Shown here in pieces: positions 27,095 through 35,482 of a DNA stretch of 41,308 nucleotides (positions are counted from its first letter, which is position 1; each line of letters opens with the position of its first letter). Location of the stretch: the IMG/VR virus record IMGVR_UViG_3300021964_000162, positions 1-41,308 of that record. One strand, written 5' to 3'. The notes below the pieces were generated by a model. The model was not told where the DNA came from, did not search any database, and worked only from the letters and a program-made list of their open reading frames with translations. Origin of the DNA: a virus. Both the position numbers and the translations under genes were made by a program.

Positions 27095-27528
27095 GGAAAC
27101 AATTTAGTGAAGCACTACATGGTAAGCATGACAAGCCAGCACGTATCCGTACTATGGAATACATGCAGGTCAAGGGCTATGAGATATGGGAGAACCCTAA
27201 CATCTACGGTCAAGACTTGATTGCTGAAGGTAGCAAGGGCAAGTTCTATGTCGAGTGTGAGGTCAAGACTGTATGGGATACAGACAAGTTCCCATTCGAT
27301 ACAGTGCAGCTACCAGAACGCAAGAGTAAGTTCTTTACTTCACCTACGTTGTTCTTCATCTGGAATAAACCTTTGTCTTCTGCAATTATGTTTAAGTCAA
27401 ACGACATTAAAGACTTGACACCAGTTGAGGTATCGAATAAATATATAACGTCCGGTGAGTTATTCTATCAGATACCACTAGACATGACAGGAACAGTAAG
27501 GATGGGCAGATATGAAACTAACACTTGA
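27091..27528 (+). CDS. PD-(D/E)XK-type nuclease candidate
   Basis: A 145-residue protein with Y-G-Q-D42-L-I-A-E followed by FYVECEVKTVW (E57-V-K59), which is the D-x(n)-ExK signature of the PD-(D/E)XK nuclease fold, and a helix before it (RIRTMEYMQVKGYEIW). It stands between helicase and DNA polymerase and overlaps the polymerase start by 17 nt. It may be a resolvase-like or host-DNA-degrading enzyme. Family-level call from a short motif. Confidence 0.6.
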   Translation: MRKQFSEALHGKHDKPARIRTMEYMQVKGYEIWENPNIYGQDLIAEGSKGKFYVECEVKTVWDTDKFPFDTVQLPERKSKFFTSPTLFFIWNKPLSSAIMFKSNDIKDLTPVEVSNKYITSGELFYQIPLDMTGTVRMGRYETNT

Positions 27529-29554
27529 CGTAGAGAACACAACGACTAAGCGGGATGGTAAGCTACACCTTGATCCATTTGAGCCAGACAATTCACTGAC
27601 TATGGTTGGTATGCTGTCTGATCAGGGCGAGGAACTTATCGTCACGTTTGATCACAGTGATGTGCCAGCGGATGTTGATGGGCATACCATCGTACAAGAC
27701 TGGCTAGACAAGACAACCTTACTAATCTGCCACAATGTAGCACATGATTTGCTATGGCTGTGGGAGTCAGGCTTCAAGTATGATGGTGCGGTATTCGATA
27801 CAATGCTTGTCGAGTATGTACTGCAGCGTGGTATCAAAGAACCATTGTCACTTGAGGCTTGTGCTGAACGCTATGAGTTGGACACTAAGAAGCAAGACAC
27901 CCTTAAAGAATACTTCAAGAAGGGTTACAACACTCGTGACATTCCTCACGCTGAGTTGTCTGAGTATCTTAGTGCTGACTTACATGCTACTCAGCAGCTA
28001 TCTGATAAGCTATGGTACAGACTTAACACTGTAGCTGACATTGGTTTGCTATCTACTGCACGACTGACTAATCGTGTAGCCAAATGCTTGACTGCTATCT
28101 ACCAGCGTGGCTTTGCTGTAGACATCAGCAAGCTAGACGAAGTGCGTACAGAGTTTGAGCAAGAGAAGAAGCAGCTAGTCTCTGACTTGCAGTCTCATGT
28201 TCGTACTCTTATGGGTGATACACCTATCAACCTTAACAGCCCAGAGCAATTGTCTTGGGTTATCTATAGCCGCAAGGTTATTGACAAGCCATATTGGGGT
28301 AATGCTATTGACCCATATATGAGTGATGCAGACTTCCGTAGTCTCATTGCTGGTGGTACTGAACGTATCTATAAGACAGTAGCAGAACAGTGCCGTACTT
28401 GTAACGGCAGTGGTGCTATTAGAAAGGTAAAGAAAGATGGAACACCATTTGCCAATACTAATAAATGTACGTCCTGTAGTGGGGCTGGCTATCTGCTTAC
28501 TGATTCTGTGGATGTGGCGGGGCTGAAGTTCAAGCCACCATCAGCTAAGTGGGCATCAGCCAACGGCTTCTCCACTAGCAAGCAGAACCTAGAGGTACTT
28601 GAGGCCGCAGCTAAGTCACGAGGTATGACTGACGCTGTTGACTTCTTGTCTAAGGTACGGCGGCTATCTGCTGTCGATACCTACTTGTCATCATTCGTTG
28701 ATGGCATTGGAACATACACCAAGCAAGATGGTAGGTTGCATGTCCGGTTGCTACAGCATCGTACATCAACAGGCCGCTTCTCTGGTGCTGATCCTAACAT
28801 GCAGAACATGCCACGTGGCGGTACGTTCCCTGTAAAGAAAGTATTCGTGTCACGATTTGATGGTGGTAAGATACTTGAGGCTGACTTTGCACAGCTTGAG
28901 TTTCGTGCTGCCGCTTACTTATCACAAGATGAGGTAGCCATTGAAGAAGTATCTACTGGCTTTGATGTACATGCATACACCGCTAAAGTTATTACCGATG
29001 CTGGTCAGCCTACGAGTAGGCAGGATGCGAAAGCGCATACCTTCGCCCCACTCTACGGCGCAACAGGATATGGTAGAAGCAAAGCGGAAGCAGCCTACTA
29101 CGAACACTTCAACAGCAAGTACAAAGGAGTCGCCGCTTGGCATTCCCGACTGGCTAAAGAGGCTGTAACAACACAAAAGATAACCACGCCTAGTGGTCGT
29201 GAGTTTGCGTTCCCTGATGTGGTGCGTAAATCTACCGGGCGTGTCTCACACTTTACACAGATTAAGAATTACCCTGTGCAATCATTCGCTACGGCAGACA
29301 TTGTACCTATTGCATTGCTGCATATTGATGAGTTGCTAAAGGGTATGCAATCATGTATAGTGAACTCAGTGCATGATAGTATTGTCATTGACGTACACCC
29401 TGACGAAGAAGCGCAGGTAATCAACGTCATAGAGGCTACTAATAAAGCACTGCCTGAACTCATCACATTACGGTGGGGAGTTGACTTCAACGTACCTCTA
29501 TTATTAGAGGCAAAGATTGGTCCGAATTGGCTTGACGTTAAGGACGTAATCTGA
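27512..29554 (+). CDS. DNA polymerase I (family A) with DnaJ-type zinc insert
   Basis: A 680-residue polymerase. The 3'-5' exonuclease domain has D6-x-E8 (LTLDVENT), N75...D79 (HNVAHDLLW) and Y152...D156 (YLSADLHATQ). The polymerase domain has motif A DFAQLEFR (D458), motif B RQDAKAHTFAPLYGATGYG (R503, K507) and motif C VHDS (H621, D622). Between the domains lies a DnaJ-like cluster, CRTCNGSG (294-301) and CTSCSGAG (319-326): a zinc module not found in T7 or E. coli Pol I but known from HMO-2011-type phages. It would be the replicative polymerase with proofreading. Its function in the insert is unknown. Confidence 0.93.
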   Translation: MKLTLDVENTTTKRDGKLHLDPFEPDNSLTMVGMLSDQGEELIVTFDHSDVPADVDGHTIVQDWLDKTTLLICHNVAHDLLWLWESGFKYDGAVFDTMLVEYVLQRGIKEPLSLEACAERYELDTKKQDTLKEYFKKGYNTRDIPHAELSEYLSADLHATQQLSDKLWYRLNTVADIGLLSTARLTNRVAKCLTAIYQRGFAVDISKLDEVRTEFEQEKKQLVSDLQSHVRTLMGDTPINLNSPEQLSWVIYSRKVIDKPYWGNAIDPYMSDADFRSLIAGGTERIYKTVAEQCRTCNGSGAIRKVKKDGTPFANTNKCTSCSGAGYLLTDSVDVAGLKFKPPSAKWASANGFSTSKQNLEVLEAAAKSRGMTDAVDFLSKVRRLSAVDTYLSSFVDGIGTYTKQDGRLHVRLLQHRTSTGRFSGADPNMQNMPRGGTFPVKKVFVSRFDGGKILEADFAQLEFRAAAYLSQDEVAIEEVSTGFDVHAYTAKVITDAGQPTSRQDAKAHTFAPLYGATGYGRSKAEAAYYEHFNSKYKGVAAWHSRLAKEAVTTQKITTPSGREFAFPDVVRKSTGRVSHFTQIKNYPVQSFATADIVPIALLHIDELLKGMQSCIVNSVHDSIVIDVHPDEEAQVINVIEATNKALPELITLRWGVDFNVPLLLEAKIGPNWLDVKDVI

Positions 29555-29560
29555 TATAAC
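29532..29560 (+). promoter_or_regulatory. Promoter before the putative ssDNA-binding protein gene
   Basis: TTGACG (29532-29537), exactly 17 nt, TATAAC (29555-29560), at the end of the polymerase gene and reaching into the 42-bp gap. Start near 29567, 30 nt before ATG 29597. It would raise expression of the ssDNA-binding candidate relative to the polymerase. Confidence 0.6.
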
Positions 29561-29596
29561 TATGAATCTTACACAACTGAAAAGGAGTTAATAAAC

Positions 29597-30505
29597 ATGA
29601 CTGAAATCGCAACAATTGATACGAATAATTTCGCAGCTATGGCTAAAGCAATGGGCATCGCTAATGAAGGTGGCAGCAGCAGCAAGAAGTCTGCAAGCAC
29701 ACTGGCTCGTCTACGTATTCACCACACACCAATCATGGGTGAGGCTGAAGTAAACGGTAAGCGTGTTAATATGGAAGTTGTCTCCGGTGGTATGTACAAG
29801 CTGGAAATTCCAGATGGGCCTACCTACTACGCTGCATCTGTTAAGCTGCGTCCATACCTACAGCGTTTCATGTACAAGAAGTTTGTCATGGCTACAGGTA
29901 AATCACCTAACCGTTATGTTAAGACAGTGATGGCAGACAATCTGAACACTGATCTTAAAGATAATGATGGTGGCTTTAACTGTGGTAAGCCTGCTGGTTA
30001 CATTGCTGACTGGAAGTCACTACCTGAAAAGACACAGGAACTAATCCGTCAGATCAAGCGTGTACGAGTAATGCTTGGCACCGTAGAGATGATTGATCCT
30101 GTTGATGCAAGCGGTAATCCTGTAGAGGTGGACACAACACCATTCATCTGGGAGATTGAGAACCGTGATGCATTCAAAGAGTTCGGCAATGTCTTTGCTA
30201 AACTCAATAAGATGAAGCGTCTGCCAGTGCAGCACAACATCGTTTCAGCTACAGAAGAACGTAAGCTGCCTAACGGTAGTAGCTTCTACCTACCAGTGAC
30301 AACGCTTGACGTTACTAAGACACTGGAACTTACTCAAGAAGATCAGGATCGCTTCGGTGACTTCATGGCTTGGGTGACGAACTACAATGAGTACATCATC
30401 AATACCTACACTGAGAAGGCAACGAGCCAGAACGATGCTGACTTAGATGAAGTAGACATTGACGGTGTGATTGATGTTGAATTTGAAGAAGAAGAGGTGG
30501 CATAA
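29597..30505 (+). CDS. Putative single-stranded DNA-binding protein
   Basis: A 302-residue protein with a folded core (about 35-270; segments TLARLRIHHTPIMGEAEVNG and VRVMLGTVEMIDPVDASGNP suggest beta strands as in OB folds) and a very acidic C-terminal tail (DLDEVDIDGVIDVEFEEEEV). Acidic tails of this type are the protein-interaction ends of ssDNA-binding proteins such as T7 gp2.5 and E. coli SSB. It stands directly after the DNA polymerase and has its own promoter candidate and AAAGGAG site, as expected for an abundant protein. No classical SSB was found elsewhere in the window. Family unproven. Confidence 0.6.
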   Translation: MTEIATIDTNNFAAMAKAMGIANEGGSSSKKSASTLARLRIHHTPIMGEAEVNGKRVNMEVVSGGMYKLEIPDGPTYYAASVKLRPYLQRFMYKKFVMATGKSPNRYVKTVMADNLNTDLKDNDGGFNCGKPAGYIADWKSLPEKTQELIRQIKRVRVMLGTVEMIDPVDASGNPVEVDTTPFIWEIENRDAFKEFGNVFAKLNKMKRLPVQHNIVSATEERKLPNGSSFYLPVTTLDVTKTLELTQEDQDRFGDFMAWVTNYNEYIINTYTEKATSQNDADLDEVDIDGVIDVEFEEEEVA

Positions 30506-31356
30506 TGAATCATCCCGCCGAACTAGCATTGCATCAGTACATGGAGAATGCTGTCAAAGGCACATCCACTATGTCAGACGCTACCATCAAGCAGGTAGCT
30601 GATGACGTAGCTGATGCAATTACTCGTCAGTTCGGGAGTGGTAAGACAAGGGGTGACTTTCGTTTGCGTATGTCAAATGTTGGTCGCCCTACTTGCCAGC
30701 TTTGGTACGAGAAGAATAAACCAGAGGTGGCCTTGCCCTTCCCAACTACATTTGTAATGAACATGATGATCGGAGACATCGTTGAGGCGGTGTTCAAAGG
30801 TCTTCTCAAAGAAGCAGGAGTAAAATACAATGATACTGAAAAAGTCACTCTTGACCTTGGTACTACTCGTATTAATGGGTCATATGATATTGTCATTAAC
30901 GATGCAGTTGATGATATTAAATCAGCTTCAGACTGGTCTTACAGAAACAAGTTTGAATCTTACGATACCCTTGCAGCAGGAGACGGGTTTGGTTACGTTG
31001 GACAGCTTGCGGGTTACGCCAAAGCTTCCGGCAAACGTGCTGGCGGTTGGTGGGTAGTCAATAAAGCCAACGGTCAATTCAAGTATGTCCCTGCCGATAA
31101 CCTAGACATGGACAAAGAGTTAGAAAAGATCAACAAGACAGTAGCTACAGTAGAGGAGAACAAGTTTGAAAGATGCTTTCAACCAGTACCAGAGAAGTTT
31201 AGAGGTAAGGAGACAGGTAATAAGATACTTAATGATGGGTGTCGCTTTTGTTCTTACCGCTTTGATTGTTGGTCTGATCTAACAGAACGTCCGGCAGTCA
31301 AGTCACAAGCTAAGAATCCACCTACAGTGAGTTACATTGGAGATGTCATTGGCTAA
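30505..31356 (+). CDS. Cas4/AddB-like PD-(D/E)XK exonuclease with Fe-S Cys set
   Basis: A 283-residue nuclease. Nuclease residues: GSYD128 and VDDIK (D137, K139), with Q167 in YVGQLAGYA, in the order of RecB/Cas4-type enzymes. One Cys early (C64, RPTCQLWYEK) and three at the end (C246, C249, C255 in GCRFCSYRFDCW) match the four-Cys iron-sulfur cluster layout of Cas4 and AddB. Likely a 5'-3' or processive exonuclease used in recombination or host DNA breakdown, as T7 gp6. Not linked to CRISPR here. Start overlaps the previous stop. Confidence 0.8.
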   Translation: MNHPAELALHQYMENAVKGTSTMSDATIKQVADDVADAITRQFGSGKTRGDFRLRMSNVGRPTCQLWYEKNKPEVALPFPTTFVMNMMIGDIVEAVFKGLLKEAGVKYNDTEKVTLDLGTTRINGSYDIVINDAVDDIKSASDWSYRNKFESYDTLAAGDGFGYVGQLAGYAKASGKRAGGWWVVNKANGQFKYVPADNLDMDKELEKINKTVATVEENKFERCFQPVPEKFRGKETGNKILNDGCRFCSYRFDCWSDLTERPAVKSQAKNPPTVSYIGDVIG

Positions 31357-31804
31357 CGCAAAGCGATTTGCTGCAGCCAAGAAGTATGGGTATCGCAGTG
31401 GGCTAGAACTTAAAGTCTCAGAGTATCTTAAAGAACGTAACATTAACTATGGTTACGAATGTATTAAGATCGAATGGGAAGACCTAGCCTACCGCACCTA
31501 TACCCCAGACTTCGTGCTAGACAACGGCATCATTATCGAAACGAAAGGATTGTTTACTGCAGCAGATAGACGTAAACACATAGCTATCAAGAAGCAGCAT
31601 CCTAAACTTGACATTCGTTTCGTATTCACTAATAGTAATAGTAAGCTGCGTAAGGGTGCTAAGAGTACCTACGCTGAATGGTGTATCAAACAAGGCTTTC
31701 GATACTATGACCGCATCATTCCAGAGGATTGGCTGAAGGAGAAAGGTAAGAAGAAACACGAAGCATTCATTAAATACACTGGAGCTAAAGTGAAAAGGAG
31801 ATAA
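31343..31804 (+). CDS. T7 endonuclease I-like Holliday junction resolvase
   Basis: A 153-residue protein that aligns over nearly its whole length with T7 gp3: YRSGLE (E22), YTPDFVLDNG (D56), IETKG (E66, K68), then RRKHIAIKKQHPKLDIRFVF and SKLRKGAKSTYAEWC. The four catalytic residues keep the spacing of T7 E20, D55, E65, K67. It cuts branched DNA before packaging. Starts at ATG 31343 (overlap of 14 nt with the previous gene) or at TTG 31349, which has the better distance from GGAG (6 nt) and gives MANAKRF, as in relatives. Confidence 0.9.
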   Translation: MSLANAKRFAAAKKYGYRSGLELKVSEYLKERNINYGYECIKIEWEDLAYRTYTPDFVLDNGIIIETKGLFTAADRRKHIAIKKQHPKLDIRFVFTNSNSKLRKGAKSTYAEWCIKQGFRYYDRIIPEDWLKEKGKKKHEAFIKYTGAKVKRR

Positions 31805-31807
31805 CAT

Positions 31808-32176
31808 ATGGATATGGACAAACTTAAAGAAGAACTTAACAACGAGGATTATCTGATACGAGTGCGTCCTTTTCCAAATGATGAAGGCGGTTGGTCAGGT
31901 GAGGTAGACATATCTATTATTGCTTCACCTGATAACCCACTAGAAGATGATGACTACTATCAGCTAATGCACTTCTGTAAGATGATGTGTGCTACCATCC
32001 CTATCATGGAAGAGTCAGAAGAAATTCGTAATATTGTACACGAATATGTGATGCAAGTACTTGACACAGAGATGGAGATTGATGTAGAACTAGAGGAAGA
32101 AGCTGGTGTAGAGAAAACCTATGATGGTAATGTAGTACACTTACACTTCAACACAAAGACAGGAGGTTCAGCATGA
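31808..32176 (+). CDS. Acidic hypothetical protein
   Basis: A 122-residue, very acidic protein (DLIRVRP-like start, then many Asp and Glu, for example EMEIDVELEEEAGVE near the end), with an MxxFCKMMC helix in the middle. AAAAGGAG lies about 9 nt before the ATG. The end overlaps the next gene (ATGA). A nucleic acid-mimicking or protein-binding role is possible from charge. No family recognised. Confidence 0.6.
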   Translation: MDMDKLKEELNNEDYLIRVRPFPNDEGGWSGEVDISIIASPDNPLEDDDYYQLMHFCKMMCATIPIMEESEEIRNIVHEYVMQVLDTEMEIDVELEEEAGVEKTYDGNVVHLHFNTKTGGSA

Positions 32177-32469
32177 GACATGATGCATTTATGAAAGCAA
32201 AGATGATGGAAGAGAAAGAACAAGCAGGTAAAGTAGCTTGGGGTAATGTTGATATGGTCAACAGCCCACCCCACTACAACCAGACAGGCATCGAATGTAT
32301 TCATGCTATCTCTGCTGCCACTGGTGATGGGTTCAAGTATTATCTGCAAGGTAACATTATGAAATACCTATGGCGTTTCGATTACAAAGAGAAGCCTGTA
32401 GAAGACTTAGAGAAAGCCAGATGGTATCTGGATAAGTTGATTGAAGAGGTGATGGCAGATGCGAGTTAA
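32173..32469 (+). CDS. DUF3310-domain protein (T7 gp1.7-like)
   Basis: A 98-residue protein with the DUF3310 signature: VNSPPHYNQTGIECIHAISA, then GNIMKYLWRFDYKEKPVEDL and EKARWYLDKL. T7 gp1.7, a nucleotide kinase, carries the same domain, so a role in nucleotide metabolism is possible, in keeping with RNR and MazG nearby. About the usual length of stand-alone DUF3310 proteins plus a 25-residue N-terminal extension. Overlaps neighbours at both ends. Confidence 0.8.
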   Translation: MRHDAFMKAKMMEEKEQAGKVAWGNVDMVNSPPHYNQTGIECIHAISAATGDGFKYYLQGNIMKYLWRFDYKEKPVEDLEKARWYLDKLIEEVMADAS

Positions 32470-32617
32470 GATGTTTATCACCATTGATGTTGACGAAGAA
32501 GACTATCCAGTGCCAGCCGATGGACAGGTAGGTGAGGAATTAGAAGATGGCATACAAGAATATTTCTATGATATAGATGGTGCCAGTATCAAAACAATTA
32601 GAACAATAATGGAGTAA
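32459..32617 (+). CDS. Small acidic hypothetical protein
   Basis: A 52-residue ORF, MRVKMFITIDVDEEDYPVPA..., with two strands and an acidic middle. It overlaps the end of the DUF3310 gene by 11 nt and ends 6 nt before the reductase start, filling the gap of 155 bp. Function unknown. Confidence 0.55.
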   Translation: MRVKMFITIDVDEEDYPVPADGQVGEELEDGIQEYFYDIDGASIKTIRTIME

Positions 32618-32623
32618 CGACAC

Positions 32624-34555
32624 ATGATTAGTAACCAATTACCAACAGACTACCAGAACTTCATTGCGCTATCTAGGTATGCACGATGGAAAGAAGATGA
32701 ACAACGAAGGGAAACATGGGGTGAAACTGTATCAAGATATTTTGATTACATGGCTAGTCACTTGTCTAGCAATCACGGCTATAAGCTTTCTGATTCACTA
32801 AGGGGTGAACTAGAGGAAGCCGTATTTACACAACAGATCATGCCTAGCATGAGGGCTATGATGACAGCAGGCCCAGCACTAGATCGCTGTCACGTAGGTG
32901 GATACAACTGTTCTTATGTACCTGTGGATAGCCCACGTGCGTTTGACGAGACAATGTACATCCTAATGTGCGGTACAGGTGTAGGGTTCTCTGTTGAGCG
33001 TCACATCATTGAGAAGTTGCCAGTCGTTAATGAAGACTTCCATCCTACAGACACAGTAATCAAGGTAGGTGATAGCCGCCCCGGATGGGCTAAGTCACTG
33101 AAGGAACTAATTGCTATGTTGTACACTGGACAGATTCCTAAGTTCGATGTCAGCGAAGTACGTCCTGCAGGTGCAAGGCTCAAGACATTTGGTGGCAGGG
33201 CATCAGGCCCACAGCCATTGGTTGAGTTATTTGAGTTTGTCATCCAGAAGTTCAAGGGTGCTGCAGGACGTAGACTTTATCCAATTGAATGCCATGACAT
33301 CATGTGTAAGATTGGTGAGGTTGTCGTTGTAGGTGGTGTACGCCGCAGTGCATTGATCAGCTTGTCTAACTTGAACGATGACCAGATGGCACATGCTAAG
33401 TCAGGTATGTGGTGGGAGAATGAGGGTCAACGTGCATTGGCTAATAACTCTGTAGCATACAAAGAGAAGCCTGAGATGGGTACATTCATGCGTGAGTGGT
33501 TGTCCTTGTATGACAGCAAGTCAGGTGAGCGTGGCATCTTCAATCGTAAGTCAGCACGAGTACAGGCCGCTAAGAATGGTCGGCGTGAAACTGATCACGA
33601 CTTTGGTTGTAACCCTTGCAGTGAAATCATCCTACGTCCATACCAGTTCTGTAACTTGTCAGAGGTAGTGGTACGTGAGAACGATTCAATAGAAACACTG
33701 AAAGAGAAGGTACGCCTAGCTACTATCTTAGGTACATTCCAGTCTACGTTGACTAGCTTCAAGTACCTACGTAACATCTGGAAGAAGAATACAGAGGAAG
33801 AACGCTTGCTTGGTGTATCACTGACAGGCATCATGGACAACAGCCTGACTTCTACAACAGGGGATAAGCTTGAGGTATTACTTGAGGTACTGAAAGATAC
33901 TGCAGTAATAGCTAACGAGACTATGGCTAAACGACTTAACATTCCACAGTCAGCAGCCATTACTTGTGTCAAGCCTAGTGGTACAGTGTCACAGCTATGT
34001 GATACAGCATCAGGCATTCATGCACGGCATAACCCATACTACATCCGTACTGTACGTGGTGATAACAAAGACCCACTGACACAGTTCTTGGTTAGTCAGG
34101 GCATCCCTGCAGAGCCTGATGTAATGAAGCCAGATAGCACTACCGTGTTTAGCTTCCCAATGAAGTCACCTAAAGGTGCGGTAACACGTACTGGTATGAC
34201 TGCCATTGAACAGCTTGACTTGTGGCTAGTGTACCAGCGTCACTGGTGTGAACATAAGCCTAGCGTAACAATTTCTGTGAAGGAATCAGAATGGATGGAC
34301 GTTGGTGCTTGGGTGTATGAACATTTCGATGAGGTGAGTGGCATCAGCTTCCTACCATTCAGCGAACACACATACCAGCAAGCACCTTATCAGGACATTG
34401 ATGAGGCACAGTACAAAGAAGCTGTTAAGAAGATGCCTAAGTCAGTGGACTGGTCTAAGCTACAGGACTTTGAGAAAGAAGATACAACGTCAGGTGGCAG
34501 GGAGTTGGCATGTTCTGCTGGTGCATGTGAGATTGTGGACTTAACAGCAGCATAA
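32624..34555 (+). CDS. nrdJ: Class II (adenosylcobalamin-dependent) ribonucleotide reductase
   Basis: A 643-residue monomeric-type B12 reductase. The active-site set is complete: C96 (GGYNCSYVP), N330-P-C332-S-E334 and C343 (RPYQFCNL), which keep the spacing of the Lactobacillus enzyme's N406, C408, E410, C419, and a C-terminal electron-transfer pair C630-x4-C635 (ACSAGACE). KPSGTVSQLCDTASG fits the substrate loop. It turns ribonucleoside (tri)phosphates into deoxynucleotides for phage DNA and depends on host cobalamin. Shorter than the 739-residue Lactobacillus enzyme but typical for marine phages. Start ATG 32624. Confidence 0.93.
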   Translation: MISNQLPTDYQNFIALSRYARWKEDEQRRETWGETVSRYFDYMASHLSSNHGYKLSDSLRGELEEAVFTQQIMPSMRAMMTAGPALDRCHVGGYNCSYVPVDSPRAFDETMYILMCGTGVGFSVERHIIEKLPVVNEDFHPTDTVIKVGDSRPGWAKSLKELIAMLYTGQIPKFDVSEVRPAGARLKTFGGRASGPQPLVELFEFVIQKFKGAAGRRLYPIECHDIMCKIGEVVVVGGVRRSALISLSNLNDDQMAHAKSGMWWENEGQRALANNSVAYKEKPEMGTFMREWLSLYDSKSGERGIFNRKSARVQAAKNGRRETDHDFGCNPCSEIILRPYQFCNLSEVVVRENDSIETLKEKVRLATILGTFQSTLTSFKYLRNIWKKNTEEERLLGVSLTGIMDNSLTSTTGDKLEVLLEVLKDTAVIANETMAKRLNIPQSAAITCVKPSGTVSQLCDTASGIHARHNPYYIRTVRGDNKDPLTQFLVSQGIPAEPDVMKPDSTTVFSFPMKSPKGAVTRTGMTAIEQLDLWLVYQRHWCEHKPSVTISVKESEWMDVGAWVYEHFDEVSGISFLPFSEHTYQQAPYQDIDEAQYKEAVKKMPKSVDWSKLQDFEKEDTTSGGRELACSAGACEIVDLTAA

Positions 34556-34566
34556 AGGAGAATGAT

Positions 34567-34713
34567 TTGGATGGGATTCAATTATTATTGCTTGCCTTAT
34601 GGCTAATGACCGTGTTAATATACTGGGATATTAGAGTGATGGTTAAGAGACTTAATCATCCTCTAGTCCTTATACAAAGAATAGTAACAACAGATGAGGA
34701 GACAAACACATGA
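34567..34713 (+). CDS. Small membrane protein with TTG start
   Basis: A 48-residue ORF starting with TTG at 34567, with AAAGGAG 6 nt upstream and the stop overlapping the next ATG (ATGA). Residues 4-20 (IQLLLLALWLMTVLIYW) form one membrane helix, followed by a basic part (VMVKRLNHP) and an acidic end. The perfect ribosome site spacing and coupling make it more credible than the 14-codon ATG frame in the same place. Function unknown. Confidence 0.55.
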   Translation: MDGIQLLLLALWLMTVLIYWDIRVMVKRLNHPLVLIQRIVTTDEETNT

Positions 34714-35264
34714 CAAAGAAAAGTGTTTTGACTACAGCTAAAACAGTTTATGAGGATGGGGAATGGTGGTACATTCCTACTGAGGGTAAACGAGAACGTC
34801 TTTCACAGTACCAAACAAAGAATGCTAGACGCATGTGGGTCAATGGTAAGTACATACCACGTTCACATCCTTTGTGGAAGGCAGGTAGATACAAATCACT
34901 TGATGATGTGTGGTCACATGATCAGATTGAAAGCACTAAAGAAGGTGAGGTTTACGTGATTGTTAATCCAGCCTTCACTGATTGGGTTAAGGTAGGCAAG
35001 GCAGTTGACTCTGATGATAGATGCAAAGGCTACCAAACCTCATCACCGTTTCGTGATTACAAAGTAATCGCTAGACTAAGCACTGATAATAGACACGAGA
35101 AAGAAGCTGAGATGCACAAGGTCTTTGAACATTTTGCAGAAGAACGATTAGGCGAATGGTTTAAGATTGATAAGGTCACAGCAATTAAGATAATGAACTA
35201 CCACGCAACAACACAGAAGCTACCCTTCAACCAGTTAAACAAAGGAGATACAATTGCGGCGTAA
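34710..35264 (+). CDS. GIY-YIG superfamily protein (T5orf172/MUG113 type)
   Basis: A 184-residue protein. The C-terminal half fits the T5orf172-type GIY-YIG fold: GEVYVIVNPAFTDWVKVGKA (strand-strand with the VYVI...VKVG motif), then RCKGYQTSSPFRDYKVIARL and an EAEMHKVFEHFAEERLGEWF helix with the conserved Glu/Trp. The N-terminal 70 residues are Trp/Arg/Lys-rich, maybe DNA-binding. Possible DNA nicking or host DNA degradation, but catalytic activity of this branch is not certain. The start overlaps the small membrane gene. Confidence 0.8.
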   Translation: MTKKSVLTTAKTVYEDGEWWYIPTEGKRERLSQYQTKNARRMWVNGKYIPRSHPLWKAGRYKSLDDVWSHDQIESTKEGEVYVIVNPAFTDWVKVGKAVDSDDRCKGYQTSSPFRDYKVIARLSTDNRHEKEAEMHKVFEHFAEERLGEWFKIDKVTAIKIMNYHATTQKLPFNQLNKGDTIAA

Positions 35265-35460
35265 TGGATTGAGCAAGTATGATGCCCCACTCAGAATACA
35301 GTATGAGTGGGGTCAAGAGGCATTCAAGAGGGGCAAACTAAACTGTCCCATTGATGCTAACACAATGCAAGCACGTGAGTGGCATAGAGGATGGAATGAC
35401 GCTTACCATGTGAATCTACAGAAGGTACAACGGAATGAACAAGCTAGAGCAAGAAGCTAA
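35254..35460 (+). CDS. Ribosome modulation factor (RMF)-like protein, TTG start
   Basis: A 68-residue basic protein: YEWGQEAFKRGKLNCPIDAN, then REWHRGWNDAY. The arrangement A-x2-G ... C-P ... R-x-W-x2-G-W-x2-A is that of the RMF/CrpP family, whose bacterial member silences ribosomes in 100S dimers. Start is TTG 35254 with AAAGGAG 6 nt before it; no usable ATG exists in frame. Overlaps both neighbours. Whether it acts on ribosomes is not known. Confidence 0.65.
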   Translation: MRRNGLSKYDAPLRIQYEWGQEAFKRGKLNCPIDANTMQAREWHRGWNDAYHVNLQKVQRNEQARARS

Positions 35461-35482
35461 ACAGTGGATGAAGGAGAAACAA

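Noticed and set aside
34561-34605. ATG-started 14-codon ORF after the reductase gene
   Set aside because: The TTG frame in the same place has correct spacing to the ribosome site, a membrane helix, and stop-start coupling to the next gene.
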